Below are positions 1 through 13,004 of a stretch of DNA of 64,000 nt, in pieces. Source of the DNA: Alopecurus myosuroides (taxonomy: Eukaryota; Streptophyta; Magnoliopsida; Poales; Poaceae); NCBI GenBank assembly GCA_028641055.1, contig CM054062.1, positions 140,410,682-140,474,681 on the forward strand, written 5' to 3'. A program made the position numbers and the translations under genes. The notes under the pieces are model-generated. The model was not told the origin of the DNA. It saw nothing but the letters and a program-made list of their open reading frames with translations, and searched no databases. The number at the start of each line of letters is the position of its first letter. Position 1 is the first letter of the stretch.

Positions 1-2494
1 TGCTGGAATATTCGGGGTTTGAACAGCCCAGATAAATGGCCACTTATTCTGAATAAGATTGAGGAAAGTATGGCTAATATAATTTGTTTCCAGGAAACAA
101 AAAGGGGTGAATTTGACACACATTATATTAAAAAATTCGCTCCCAAACGTTTTGATCGTTTTGAGTATGTTCCATCTGATGGAGCCTCGGGAGGTATCCT
201 CGTTATTTGGACTGGCAATCAATTTACTGGCGAGGTGTTGTTATCTGAGCAATTCGGTATCGTACTGCTATTTACTTCTCTTTCCTCGATGGAATCCTTC
301 CATCTTACTGTTGTTTATGGACCTTGTGAAGGTCTTGCGCGACAAAATTTTGTTGCATGGCTTTTTAGCCTGGATATTGCTGATGATGCTCTATGGTTAC
401 TCATTGGAGACTTTAACTTCTATCGTTTCTCGGATAGTAGGAACAAACATGGTGCTAATGTAGAGGATATGGAGATTTTCAAGGAAATCATTAGTTATCA
501 TGGTCTTATTGAGCTTCCTATCAAAGGTAGATCTCACACTTTGAGTAATATGCAGTTGGACCCACTTCTGACACAGCTAGACTGGTTTTTTTACCTATGT
601 TGCTTGGACCACTTCATACCCCAATTCGATGGTCACTCCATTGGCTCGACCTACATCTGACCACATTCCATGTGTGCTATCCATTGGAACTACCATTCCC
701 AAAGCACAAATCTTTCGTTTTGAAAATTATTGGATTAGGATGCCTGGTTTTTATGAGACAGTTAAGACTATTTGGGACATACAGTGTCCAGGGGATAGTG
801 TCAAACGCATTTCATCTAAATTGAAATTATTGAGGAAAGGTTTCAGAAAATGGCAACAGAGCATTTCGACTCTTAACCACTTCATCTCAAATTGTAATAA
901 AACTATTCTTCTCATGGATTCCATTGAGGACGCTAGGCCTCTTTTTATCTCTGAATGGAACTTTCGCAATGTGATCAAGGACCAGCTAGCCCATCTTCTT
1001 CGTTGCAAATCAGATTATTGGAGGAACAGATGCACGACCCACTGGGCTAAGAATGGCAGTGAAAACACGTCCTTTTTTCATTCTATGGCCACCGTAAGTT
1101 ATAGATCCAACAACATCGCCTCGCTTATACGGGAGGACGGCTCCGTTACGTATGATCATCATGAGAAGGCGGCACTGCTCCGCAGCACTTTTCAAGCACG
1201 GTTGGGGATTTCGGTGGGCATCGATGATAATTTTGATTTTACTAGCTACCTCCCACATCATGAGGGTTTGGATTACCTTTCCCGCCCATTCACTCGTGAC
1301 GAAATCGATAACATGGTTAGGACTCTACCTATTGATAAGGCCCCAGGACCAGATGGTTTCAACGGACAATTTATCAGAAGCTGCTGGCATATTATTAAGG
1401 AGGATTACTATCGTTTATTTGATCATTTTTGGCATGGCTATGTTAATTTGCAGAGTATCAACGATGCCTTCCTCACTATGATACCAAAAATCTCTGCCCC
1501 TATCCATGCAAATGACTACAGGCCTATTTCACTACTTAACTCCTCATTTAAACTCTTGACAAAGATTCTAGCTAATCGACTACAAGAGCACATTTTATCT
1601 ATTGTTCACCAGAACCAATATGGTTTTCTAAAAAACCGCAACATCAGGATTGTATTGGTTGGGCTTACGAATACATTCACCAGGTTAAGGCATCTGGAGC
1701 AGAGGCGGTTATTATTAAGCTTGATTTCAGTAAAGCTTTCGATGTTATTGAACATGATGCTCTCATACGTATTCTCATGGCCAGTGGTTTCGATGATAGA
1801 TGGATCGGCTGGATACAATCTATTTTCAATACTGGTACATCTGCGATACTGATCAATGGTGTCCCTGGCAAGAAATTTGCCTGTAAAAGAGGTGTTCGTC
1901 AAGGCGATCCTCTTTCACCCATTCTATTTGTGGAAGGTGCTGATCTAATTCAGTCCATTGTCAACAGATTGATGCAGGAAGGGGAGCTTACTGCACCCCT
2001 CCCTATACCAGATGCTGAATTTCCTATTGTTCAATACGCAGATGATACGCTACTGATCACGCAGGCATGCCCTAGACAGCTATCTGTTCTCAAAAATCTC
2101 CTTACTATTTTTGCCAAGGCCACTGGCCTGACAGTTAATTACTCCAGATCATGCATCATGCCACTCAATATCACTCAAGAACAACTGTCGGCCTTGGCCA
2201 ATGTTTTTGGATGTTCGACTGGTGTTATGCCATTCACCTACCTGGGCCTCCCTCTTGGTACTACCAGACCGACAATCTCTGATCTTGCCCCACTGGCCGA
2301 TCATATGGAGAGAAGATTGAATGCGTGCTCTAGATATCTGGATTATGGTGGGCGTTTGGTTCTGATTCAATCAGTCCTGTCTTCACTTCCCACCCATTTT
2401 TTGGGCTCACTCAAGCTTCCTAAAGCCATTATTCGTTCTTTTGATCGTATTAGACGTCACTGTCTATGGGCTAAAGATGGAGGAACTGGGACTC
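1..2494 (+). mobile_element. L1-type LINE, left portion
   Basis: This is the left part of a non-LTR retrotransposon that continues at 28788-30005. The window opens inside ORF2, so the 5' UTR and any ORF1 lie upstream and cannot be seen. The element is cut after 2494 by the LARD-A insertion; GACTC at 2490-2494 is repeated at 28783-28787. The domain order, endonuclease then reverse transcriptase then a C-terminal Cys/His finger, together with an A-tail, fits the plant L1 group. About 3.7 kb of this LINE is in the window once the nested insertions are removed. Confidence 0.93.
1..2494 (+). pseudogene. LINE ORF2, 5' part: endonuclease and reverse transcriptase (frameshifted)
   Basis: ORF2 of a LINE nicks target DNA and copies the element RNA at the nick. 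The first codons read CWNIRGLNSP, the usual opening of the apurinic-type endonuclease. FQETK, GDFNF and TSDHIPC supply the expected catalytic Glu, Asp/Asn and Ser-Asp-His. The reverse transcriptase follows, with KAPGPDGF, a GVRQGDPLSP block and the catalytic YADD near 2037-2048. Two frameshifts break the frame. One is an extra T in a run of seven T at 586-592, which shifts reading into the next frame before 629. The other is a lost base near 1646, after the codons for KNRNI, with the original frame resumed before 1777. The reading frame runs without a shift into the LARD-A insertion site. The gene is dead from the frameshifts as well as from the insertion. Confidence 0.9.
2490..2494. repeat. 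LARD-A target-site duplication, left copy (GACTC)
   Basis: GACTC directly precedes the LTR start TGTAAGG. The same five bases follow the other LTR at 28783-28787. A perfect 5-bp duplication is normal for Ty3/gypsy integration and fixes both ends of LARD-A. Confidence 0.95.
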
Positions 2495-2691
2495 TGTAAG
2501 GACCCCAGACCGGCAGTCTGAAACCCTACGTATGCATACATTCACGATCCCAGAAAGATCAGTCGTGAACAACATACACAGTTGGCACACAGAAATACAT
2601 CATCCATTACACGAATACATAAAGGTATTACAAAAAGATCACATGATCAAGTTGAACACAACTGCCACATAGGGCAGGCAACTTATCAAAC

Positions 2692-2700
2692 ACAGCGGAA
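2692..2700 (-). other. Conserved ACAGCGGAA box of the LARD LTRs (LARD-A copy)
   Basis: ACAGCGGAA lies 197 bp inside the LTR end. The same nine bases occur in LARD-B at 12338-12346 (358 bp inside) and in LARD-C at 45874-45882 (195 bp inside). The surrounding LTR sequences are otherwise largely different. On the minus strand this is the U5 side of the LTR, so a role in RNA 3' processing or packaging is possible but only inferred. Confidence 0.5.
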
Positions 2701-3377
2701 GACAATCAAAACACAACGTAGTTGAGCCCAAGTCACGCCTTAACCTACAGGCTGCTGACCCGGAGACGATCCTAGTTCGCAAAGCTGTCAACTCCATACT
2801 TCTCTTCATAGAACTCCTTCGGAGGCTCCTTCTCCAAATCTGGTAAGTAGATACCAGGGGCGAAACCATAATGAGTACATTTGAATGTACTCAGCAAGAC
2901 ATCCATCATTTCACTTACCAACATGCAAATATGCTTATATGGTGGAATAGGTAGGCTATAAATAGGGTTCACTATCAATGGTGTTCATATATGATGACAC
3001 CATAGTTGCAGTCAGGTTAATCTGTATCTTCGTTGAAGAAGATACTTCAGAAGAAAATAATATAGTTTTATTTCTCTTGTAGATATCACACGTACAAGAG
3101 GTTTTGTAAAGCTTTGTTAAAGAATATTTTCTCTTTGCAAAACTTCTTGGAATCAGTTTCCAGAATTCTTGCGTAGAGTAGAAAAGGTTTTCTTTGCAAA
3201 ACATTTTGTTTTGTATAACAGCATCTGGCTTTTCATCATCGACGATACCTCCACGGTATAAGTTTCCATTCCTTTCCGAACTTTACAAGTTCAACACTTC
3301 CTTTCCAAAATTTCCCTTTCAAAAACTTCCCTTTTGAAAACATTGACACAATGCTAGCTACATGGCCATTCAACTGT

Positions 3378-3435
3378 CCATATCCGAGGACGCGGCTTCT
3401 TCGAAAAAGTTATACTCTGCAGAGGTGTACACCTC
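3378..3435 (-). other. Conserved palindrome block, LARD-A copy
   Basis: The block reads CCATATCCG, then GGACGCGGCTTCTTCGAA, then the perfect palindrome CTCTGCAGAG (3415-3424). This overlaps a 14-bp perfect palindrome, GAGGTGTACACCTC (3422-3435). Matching blocks with different but still palindromic sequences occur in LARD-B (12957-13004) and LARD-C (46295-46343). The function is unknown; a folded RNA element or a dimeric protein site would both fit. Confidence 0.6.
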
Positions 3436-6400
3436 CACCAGATCCAGTACACCTCCCGTGAACAATCACGGACTGTAACAACAGTATGTAAACATCAGGT
3501 ATCTGATCATAACCATCCACTATGTTCAAGCTAGAATATGCCTATCTCTCATTTGAGTTTTACCACATCCCCGGCACCGAGCTAATCCCCGCCAAGCCAG
3601 GATGCCTCAACTGATGCGTCCGGAGGGAAAATTAATCCCACACTTTATATGTCTCCACGACATTCGGTTCAGAGGATCGCATCCCCTATAGCACATTGAG
3701 ATAGCACACACTAATAAGAACAAACTTCAAGTTAAGCCCCTTGCCCATGTTGGGGTAGGGTGGCAGTACGGTAAAGGTTGTCCGGCGAAGACTAGGTTAT
3801 GTGTCATTTTTGAAAACACCACTTTCTCAAAAATGACCACTTCCACATTCCTCCGGAGAACAAGGATCCGCCTTTTCTCCGGGTTTTTCCGTAAAGCCTT
3901 TGTTTTGTAGAATCACAATTTTAGGGTGTCCACTTAGGGACTAGTATATTTGATGGTAATAAATACCATAGGGTGGCTTATGGGCTTGGTATTACCAAGT
4001 TTAACTACTGGCATGATAGTAACCTATAATATAGTATAGTAGTAATTTCCACCTCAAAAATAGTTTTGATAATCAAGTTTTTTGTAAAACTTCAGAGGTA
4101 AAACATGCATGATAGATAATGGTAAGTATTGTATCAGCAAGCATCAGGATGGCTTGCCTGGTATCTCCTTGTGTCCCTGGTTTTGGAGTGACTGGAACTT
4201 GAAACAGATCTTCACGACACTTCCTTCCTCTTCGTTTTCTAACGTCGTAAAAGGAATAAAGGACACACATTCAGAACCAATCAAGGCAAGCAACCATACA
4301 TAACAATACATACAGCAAGGAAATCTAATAATAACAAAATCACTCAATTATTAATTGAGGCAAACAATCAAACAATCCTACTTGGCAGAAATGCCATTTA
4401 ATAAGACAACTTAAGGTTGGAGGGACATATCTCACAACCTTAATATCATGGATTTAGTGGGTGTGCCACTCTCATACCAAGATATTAATAAACCCAAAAA
4501 TAAACTTAGTTTCACAAGGGTGAGACTACTAAAAGTATATAAAACATGCACCATAATAATCATGGCAATGGGTCTATCAACCCCACCACAAAAAGAACAA
4601 GATAGCTAATCTATTAAGCCTAAATTCACATCAAGAATGAATAAGACACATGATTTGCAAAAGTTACTTTTACAAATCAGTGAGCCTACATAAGTGTAAC
4701 AAGGTAATAGACTCATCACAAAACACACAATTTCTCATAGTGAGAACAATAGAAACAATGACTAAAAAGGAGGAATCCTTATAGACATGTTTCTACTAAA
4801 AATTTGCTATGCAAGCAAGCATAATAAATAAAGTACTAAAATGAAAACAAGGAACCATGTTATCATAATGGGAATGAAAACGTGTCCTCATGCAAGGATA
4901 CACAAATATCCACCAAACACAAGTTGGCAGAAAAATTAATTCAACACGAAAATGCTAGGGAATCTAGTACTACTCAAACATGAAGAATCAATGGATGTAT
5001 TTTAATCAGGTAATTGAAATACAACCAGAGGGTCCATGTCATAAAAACAGTAGTGAAAAACATCTATACTTGCTATAACAAAAATATCCCATTTAGCAAA
5101 ACAATGCATTAATTTGCAGGGCAACTCCTACATACTAGTGGTAATAAAAAGGGCATTACTAGAGGAATCAAGCAAAACTCCAAAGATGTATTTTTCCTAG
5201 CAAGCCACACATGATTACAACCACTTACAAACAGAAGCATACCCATTTTTGTTTAGCACAAAAATTCCCAAAGCAAAAATACTAGGCACTCATTAGTTAT
5301 GAAACTACATAAGAGAAATGCACCTAGTTTGGGGAAATAATGTTTCCACCAAAAATGCAATGAAACAAGTGGGTGTTCCACTAGCATAACAAAGCATTAA
5401 GAGGTCACAAAGCCTCTGGTCACACTTGACAACAATTAGCAAAAACCTGAACTAGCACCTAGTGCAATAACAATACTAGCAGAAAATAATAGGGTGCTTA
5501 AATAAGCAAGGTAATGTTACTTATGCAATTATTTCCACACAAGTGAAAACTCTAGGGGTCAAGTACTCATAAAAACCTTATCAAAATGCTACTGGTCCTA
5601 TGAATACAACATAAAAATATGTGGCTACTCAACCACAAATATTGTGCTAAAAATTCTACACATGAGAGAATTTTTCCAAACATTCTCATAGTCATGACAA
5701 AGCTACTCATGCTTTTCTACCAAATCAAATGCAAGCTAGCAGAGGTGATACTAACAAAATATAAGTACCAACATGGTACTGAATCTAATATCTCAACACA
5801 ACAATTCAATCACTTGCACACAAATTAATCAATCAAAAATTATATGCAAGTAATAAACTAGAGATAAAACATATGCTACTAATATAAATCCTATTTCTTC
5901 TCCACTCAAGTCCACACAATATAAAATGCTAAAATAGCTAATCACATCTTAGAAAACAAGTTCACACAACTTATACATGCTAGAAAGCAATACGGAAACA
6001 CAAAAATATAATCACACAATTTAATTACCTAAAATGCCAAAATGGCAGAAATATGCAAAACAAGGATCTGTCCACAAAATTTTCTAGGATGCTCTAAAAA
6101 TTAAACCCTTGTAGGTTTGGATAGCCCTAAACATATACCAGACCATCCAGTTGAGTTTGCATCAAAAATCATTTTTAATAATTTTATAAAAATCACCAAA
6201 GTGCTCTCTGGTGTTTAACCAAATTGCATGCCATTTCAAAAATACAATGAATTTGGAAGCAAGGTCAATTGCTACTGTTAGTAAATTTCAAGGGCTTTCC
6301 AATGCAATTTTCCTCACTTCATTCTGAGTTGTTAAATAAAAATGGTGCTCATTTTGGTGTTTCTGGTACCTGTTGCCAAACCATTTTTCATTTCAAAAAT

Positions 6401-6590
6401 AATCAACCAAAAGCAGATCTACAAATTGGATATGGTTTAGATTTTGTTGATTCACACCTGTGAATTTTAGTTTGGTCAAATTCCTCTTTTAGGTAGGTTT
6501 TTAAGCCCTAAAGCAAACATACACAGTTTCTGTAAAAAAATTAAAAGGAAAACAATGTTGTTGGGCCAGATCTAGAGATGGGCCGGCCAG
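3436..6590. other. AT-rich LTR interior without genes
   Basis: This stretch inside the LARD-A LTR has only short chance open frames of at most about 70 codons. Each is repeated with substitutions in the second LTR at about 23660-26790. I see no protein family, RNA gene or tandem array here. Confidence 0.7.
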
Positions 6591-7250
6591 ATCTGTTTCT
6601 CACCGCGGGCAAATCTAGCCCGTGCCACTGACCAGCGGGCCAGGTGACACGGTGGCAGCCACGCGGGCAGCGCAGAGCCCCACCTGCCGGTTTGACTCTC
6701 TACTGCGCGGGGTCAAGGGTGGCTGACGTCGCCACGACGTCACCGCGACGTCATCGCCGGCGGGAGAGCTCCGGCGAGCACGAATCCGGCGCCAAACTGC
6801 CACCATTTCGCAAAATAAAAGAAGCTATGCGTTGTACTCGACTAGGGGAACCTTGTAGGGCCTGCGCCGTTTCCGGGGAAGGCGCCGGAGACCGGCGGCA
6901 ACGGCGCGCGGCGGCGGCCGGACGACTCGCACGGCACGGCTGCGACTTAGGGGGTTAGAGAGGGGGAAAAAGGGTCGGGGAGGTCCCCTTGCTTACCATG
7001 AAAGCGTGGAGATGCTTGCATAGGGCGGAGAAAGCTCGAGGCGGCCGGAATAGCTCGCCGGAGCTCGCCGGCCCCGAAGACGAAAATTGGACGGCGCGGG
7101 CTCCTGGCGCCATCCCGCCTCGATTCCTCTCGCACACGGGGCCTACTCGACGAGGTGGAGGCGATGAGGACCATGGCTGCCGGCGGCGAGGTCCCATTTG
7201 GCCGAATCGACGGCGGCCATCTTCCCTAGGGTTTCGGGTTTGGGCTTCAA
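6591..7250 (-). promoter_or_regulatory. GC-rich island in LARD-A LTR, possible promoter and leader on the minus strand
   Basis: GC content rises sharply relative to the AT-rich LTR around it. On the minus strand a telo-box-like AAACCCGAAACCCTAGGG lies near 7225-7245, with a TATA-like GGGGATAAGAGG about 90 bp upstream of it (near 7325-7337). This fits the LTR promoter and the start of the transcribed region, but the TATA match is weak. Open frames here (6644-6958, 6989-7255, 6955-7197) are compositional. Confidence 0.35.
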
Positions 7251-7579
7251 GATGAAGAGAGAGAGAGGGAAACTAATGGGGAGGGAGAGGGGGCATGTGG
7301 CCGACCAGTGCACATGGGGGGCCTCTTATCCCCCTCGAGTTGCTTCCAATCGAAGGCATGGCCTAGGCCCTCTGTATCTACAGCATGGCTAGAGGTAGGA
7401 GAAGGTGACTCGGATTTCATTTTGGTCCCTGGGTATTTACAACTAGGTCCTTCTCTTCTCTGAAAAAGGATGTTTTCACTAAGCAAACAAGGTTTAAATT
7501 TTAAATCCTTTTGCCCAAAATTCTAATTAGTTAATATACACAACATATGTGAAAATTGGCTCAATTAGATAAACTTGAT

Positions 7580-8060
7580 AATTCAAAGTTGTTCAAATTT
7601 GAATTCTTACATAAATGGACATTGAATTTATTTGAATACTTAGGAGTTTCCAAAAATGATAATTTTTGGCACACATTCCTTATTTGATGTGTTCCTTATG
7701 TGGTAGAAAATTCAAGTCATTTAGAGTTACTTCATAGAACAAAATTGTTCAAATTTCAAAAAGGTGCTGTCAAGAACACAGGGGTTTTTGGCAACTTAAA
7801 TTATTCAAAAACTTGTGCCCTTTTGGTTTTCATCCTTATTTATGCTATATAGCATGTGGTATTTATTTCATGGCATTTGGAAAAAGTTTGTAGAACAAAC
7901 TTGTTCAAAATCCCAAATGTTGCTGTGGAGAAAAACCATGTTTTCAGGACTTTAATGGATTCAATTTTTGGTCTCCTCTTGTGTGTGTTCCTTATTTGAT
8001 ATAAGGAAACAATGGTATGAATTTCAAATCATTTTAAGAAAGTTTCCAATAGTAACTTGT
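7580..8060 (-). repeat. Decayed tandem array, period 156 bp, in LARD-A LTR
   Basis: TCCTTATT recurs at 7677, 7833 and 7989, exactly 156 bp apart. A GAACAAA-TTGTTCAAA segment recurs at 7737 and 7893, also 156 bp apart, with a weaker third match near 8049. At least three diverged units are visible. The array is present in the second LTR at about 27780-28255, so it predates this insertion. Confidence 0.7.
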
Positions 8061-8584
8061 TTTAGTGTTCTGTTTCTGGAAATATTGGAATTTCTATTTA
8101 ATAAGGCATTTGGCTTTTCTTTAATAATGTTTTGCCAAAATATTTATATGACTTGAGATAGCAAGTCAATGCTCTCCAATACTTTTGTTTTTAAGTTTGC
8201 AAGGTTGGAAAAACATTTGATAATATTTTGGTGAAGCATCTAAGAATGCCTCTTTTTCTGATAATCTTTTTAGGGAAATTTATTAAGTGTTTCCTTCTTC
8301 TTAATTTGGGTCTTGGAATAATATTCAACAAGTATTGGATTCATAAGATGTTTTTGGAAAACTCTTTGATCAATATTTTCTTTAGAAAATATTGCCAAAG
8401 TCATTGGAACAATATGTTGAATATTTTGTTTTCAATTTCTTAGCCATGTAAGTTTATATAATTTGTTTGTTTAGTTGCACTCAAACAAATACAATCCAAG
8501 TTTAATTGTCACAAACAAAGTTTAATTGTCAAGCAATTAGCAAAACAATTGTGTTAACAGGTATTCCAAAATTGGGATGTGACA

Positions 8585-8625
8585 GGTCTTCCCCCCTTAA
8601 AAAGAATCTCGTCCCCGAGATTCAC
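8585..8625 (-). promoter_or_regulatory. LARD-A polypurine tract and chromovirus-like coding tail
   Basis: On the minus strand AAGGGGGGAAGACC abuts the 3' LTR and is a good polypurine tract. Read as codons the stretch gives NLGDEILFKGGRP. This resembles the C-terminal tail of Del/Tekay chromovirus polyproteins as I remember it. GAATCTCG...CGAGATTC makes an inverted repeat. LARD-B and LARD-C have the same arrangement. Confidence 0.65.
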
Positions 8626-11600
8626 ATGCGAGGACTAAGGGAGGGCCAACAGACACAATGTTAGTGTTGGAGTGCAGGTGCTTCCCCCCTTTGACTTTTC
8701 TTGGGAGGCGGGGTACTTCCCTAAATTAGCAAATTCTCTTTAAAAAGTACACCAGTACTGTGTTAGGTCCAAAACTTTTGTTTCCTAGTTTGAACAAAAA
8801 TTAAGGTTAGTGCAGAATTACCTGGAAATATACCGTCAATTATTACATGAGTTCCTAGCTATATCCCACATATTACATACCACATATGGAGTGGTGTACC
8901 ACTCTCATAATAAGGTATATAATCAGCTAAAAGTATAGCTTGTGGGTGCAAAGGTTAGGTTGCTAAGGTAAAACAAACAGACAGAATAAATACCCACGGC
9001 AGTGGATGTTACTCACCCCAAGCAACTATCATATAATGTGTTCATGATTTTAGTTGGATGTTTTAGTTTCATAAGATACTCTTAAGCACAATCATAACAC
9101 CAGTATAAACTCATGCTAAGGTAAAACATTTAAACAAAATCCAATAAGCAAGCAAACAACACCACAGATGAATAGACTATTTAATCACTAGGTTATTGTT
9201 TATTAGAGGTTTTGGAATCCATCAATCATGAACGATTAGCAAACAACCAGTAGCTAAAAACCAATGAATTTAATCATAAATATACTCTAAAACACTATCT
9301 TCACACAAGATAAAACTCCTATTACACAGGCATAAAAAGGGTCTGCACCACTAACACACTAGTATAAAAAATCTACACCAGCATGCTATAAGAGATAATC
9401 ATATCCTATAACCATAGAACATGCAACTAAATAATTCATGGCATGATAACAGAAGTAATAACTTCCTAAACATGCTATATCACCACATATACCCAAAAAA
9501 ATAAAAAGAGGGTAATACTAGAGCAAAAATCACCATTTTCTAGTGGTGAACTAGTTTCACTCTAGAGAAGCAAACAATGCTATCATGATGTTTAAACTTA
9601 AACAAGCAAGTCATGAATGTAAGTGTACATAATAACAGTACACAGAACTTACTCATGTTAGTAAGCACAAACACCAAAGTAATTCTATGTATCAACCATT
9701 AAGCATGCATAAATTTCTTCTAGCAATTTCTGTTTTTCTTTAACCAATTACTAGCAAACAAGCAAGTTATAACTCACACAACCAGTAGCTATGCAATTAG
9801 TGAAAAGTGATCTAAACCGTTTCAAAAATCCATACACTCAATTTAAAATTATTCACAAACAACCTACCAATCAAGAGGAATTTATCTTATTTGCGAACAA
9901 TTTAATTTTAGCACACGATAGTGAAACATTTCTTAACATGATACCCCTAAGGAATATTATGCTAACAAAAGGATCACACCTAAACATATTAGTATTTACT
10001 AATAATAAATAAACTTCTCACTTGCATAAGTGAAAAGAAACAATTATATTTTCCATGGTGGAAAATAGAAATCAATCACATAGTGAGACATGCTATTTTC
10101 ACACATGTGTATGGTTGGGGATTTTCATCCTCAAGCTAAAATGCAATGGGACCAGTGGGCTATGGCCTACTAATACCAAGGACAAATAGGTACTAAGCCT
10201 CTGGTTACTCATGAAAAACTTTGCATACAAGATAAAAATATAAGGCTATTTAATCTAGTGAAGCAATACTAGTGCATACTGATAGTAATGCTTACATATG
10301 CTTTACTATTAAGAGACATGCAAGCTAACATATGTACAAGCATCAAAATAACAGTACCTAAATGTTACTTGACTCAAAGAACACATAGCACAAAATCTAC
10401 TAAGAAAGTATATATAGATCTAGTTCTCACAATATTTCCAAATAATAAACTAGAAGGTAACAAATGCTATTTAATTTTTATACGAGTTTCCAATCATGCA
10501 CACACTTTCTAGGGTAGATTGGTTGTAAGAAAACAACATAATAACAAGTCCTAACAACTCCATATAAGTTAGGAAGCAAGATTGAATAAAACACAAATTT
10601 ATTTCAATCAAGAGCACACAAAGAAACAAAAATAGGAAAACTGTTGTTTCCTAGATTTATCATATCCATTCCATCGTTCACTTTATTTCTAAACCTCGAA
10701 TTTCATAGTAACTACAATGTCTACTAATATTTGGTTTCCAAAGTAGATACACATGATATCCTATTGACTAGTAAACGGATAGGTCATCATCTTATTTTCT
10801 CGTGACTTCTCCTTTTTACCAACTAGATTAAAAAGTGTCATAAGTCATTTAATTCTCTGGTTTAGAAAGAGTTGTCAGTAGTTCACATGCTTTGGTTAGG
10901 TGTCAACCTAAGATTAGACCAAGCATGTTAGTCTTGTTAGCTTTCTATTTAATCATGTTTGTCCGACAAGATACGACTAGCTTCATCGTACGTCGAATAT
11001 TGAATTGTGCTCTTTTGATTTGCTTTTGAGGGGGTTGCGCATCATGGCATGTGAAGACTTCTTTTGTTCCTTTCTCTAGAGGAGGGAGGTATATAACTTT
11101 TAAAAAGGGGGTCCCTCTTGTTTGGTCTTTTAAAAGGGGACATAAAAAGGTGCGACATTTAGCCAACAGGGTAAAAAGAGTCTTTTGCAAACAGACAAAC
11201 ATAGAGGTTTTGGTCAGTATTGGTTGGTTTATTCACGCCTTTTCTTCTTTGAGGATTGTCGTTGTTGGAGCTTTAACTATTGGAGTGCATCATTGGTAGC
11301 AACGCTAGCAGCTCGTGTGGCTTGATGGTCCTCTATTATTAGGCCCAAAGGTGCTTTCATTGATTGTGGGGGAGATGGTGGTGGTTCGCGACGGGTCGCA
11401 TTATGAAGCGAAAACAAGTATAAGTCTAAGCAACAAATTCTTGTTTTTGAATGCTATACAAACATTTTTGCTTGCAAAAATTTAACAGGAGGCGATTCAA
11501 AAACAAGAGCGGGGCAAGCACAAATCTGCAAAATTTGAGCACCCCACAAACATATAGAAGCCTAGATAAACCAATTTGTACACCACACAATAGCACAAAG

Positions 11601-11974
11601 TCCTACGGACACACATAAGCAAGCCATAACACACAAGCAAGGCTCCATTGGAGCTACATCAGGGGAATGATCCAAAATCCTAGAAGTGGCTGAAGAACTA
11701 TATCTACTTCTGACCATCATCACTGTAGAGCTAGGAAAATATTTTGGTCTTCTCGGGACATCGGCAAGTATACAAGTTTTTGGATAGAAACAAGATAATA
11801 GAAGTAAAGTTTTGATAAAACTTTATGCAACAATCTGTTTTTGAAACTCCAACTAGGACAGAAAACTTCAAAGACGAGAGATGTTTCAAAAACAGAGCGG
11901 AGCAGTTGCAAACAAGTAAGAAATAAACTCTTAACCGAGAGAGATACTAACTCTGTAAGGCCCGCCCTTCGAAC
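8626..11974 (-). other. LARD-A internal region, no coding capacity seen
   Basis: About 3.3 kb of AT-rich sequence lies between the polypurine tract and the LARD-B insertion. The longest open frames are under 90 codons and match no family I recognise. A second purine-rich run, AAAGGGGGGAAG on the minus strand near 8683-8696, resembles the true tract. No gag or pol motif was found in either direction. Confidence 0.7.
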
Positions 11975-11979
11975 CACTG
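11975..11979. repeat. LARD-B target-site duplication, left copy (CACTG)
   Basis: CACTG precedes the LTR start TGTCGCACC and recurs at 22523-22527 directly after the right LTR. It is a perfect 5-bp duplication inside the LARD-A internal region. Confidence 0.95.
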
Positions 11980-12956
11980 TGTCGCACCCTGATTTCTAGG
12001 GGATACTCACCGTACGAACTGGATAGCAGATGCTTGGATTATGGGGGCATAACTGCTCCCACGTCCCAGCTTCCTGGTAGGCCTGCGCTTATGCGCGACA
12101 ACACAAGCCCTGCTATTCCATCGTCGATGTAAACTATCCACTAGAGATCAAAGGCACTTCCGTCGACGTACTTCAACCCATACACACATGGTACGTCAAC
12201 GACGTTGAACAACTGATATCACAACAGATCTCTACGACACAAAAGATTGAAATAAGTTGCAAATGGCTCTCATTAGAGCAGAGATAGCAAATACAATCAT
12301 TCAGAGGGCACCTGCCCCAACAATACATCATTACAATACAGCGGAAGCATTCAACATGTCTGAGTACAGACAAGAACCAAATAGGCCTAAGAGGCCGGAA
12401 ACAAACAGACGGAGCCCATCCACGAAGTCTCGGATCCTGCCCGGGTCCGCTATCTACTCGTCAGCAGTCTCGTCGTCATACTCCACGTAGTAGCCACCAT
12501 GGAGATCCTCGGAAACGTCGTCAGCGTAAACCACAGCCCCAAAGGGGTCAGTACATAAACGTACTGGCAAGCAAGACTCACAGTTCACCAAAGTGTAACC
12601 CGTCAACACCAAGCACAGATGCCTTGGGTTCAACGGAAGAGAGGGGATATAAAAGATGCTGCAACTGGCTGCGCTAACCAACTACAGAGATTCTACCACT
12701 TCCGGCTAACAGAAAGGAGATAAGATCGAGGATTGTAACCAACTGAAAGATAACCTCAAACAAACCCATCCTGGATCTCGCCCCTTATCCAAAGAAGCAA
12801 TCCGAGGATAACTCACATAGTTGTATTAAAGGTGAATCAAGTTATTGTGTCATCAAACTATTACTGGTCAAGTTATTAATCATTGGGTGTAACATGTTGG
12901 ATCATTATGTTTAAGTTGTCCTGAGTACTTGTTAGCCAGTACTTTCACCAAGTAAT

Positions 12957-13004
12957 CCATAACCGCGGAAAACACGGCTTCTCGAGAAGATTATCCCTGC
13001 AGGG
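12957..13004 (-). other. Conserved palindrome block, LARD-B copy
   Basis: CCATAACCGCGG is followed by the 12-bp perfect palindrome CTTCTCGAGAAG (12978-12989) and the 10-bp perfect palindrome CCCTGCAGGG (12995-13004). The second differs from the LARD-A version CTCTGCAGAG by a paired T-to-C and A-to-G change that keeps the symmetry. It is present again in the right LTR from about 18750. Confidence 0.6.

Larger units (their letters stand above)
2495..8584 (-). repeat. LARD-A LTR, left copy (3' LTR on the minus strand)
   Basis: It starts TGTAAGGACC and ends GGGATGTGACA, giving the usual TG...CA ends. It is 6090 bp, very long for an LTR. From left to right it holds an AT-rich region with a conserved palindrome block (3378-3435), a long AT-rich stretch without genes, a GC-rich island (about 6590-7250) with a telo-box-like CCCTAGGGTTTCGGG, and a decayed array of about 156 bp (7580-8050). 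Open frames in the GC island recur in the other LTR copy and are not convincing genes. A 27-bp segment at 5483-5509 is absent from the other copy. Confidence 0.93.

Noticed and set aside
8683..8700. Second polypurine tract in LARD-A as evidence of another element border
   Set aside because: No LTR end TGT...CA follows it and no duplication is present. It is either a chance purine run or an internal tract.
11951..11962. CTCTGTAAGG near LARD-B as a second LARD-A LTR start
   Set aside because: It matches the LTR start for only about ten bases and then diverges; the true borders have long matches and a TSD.
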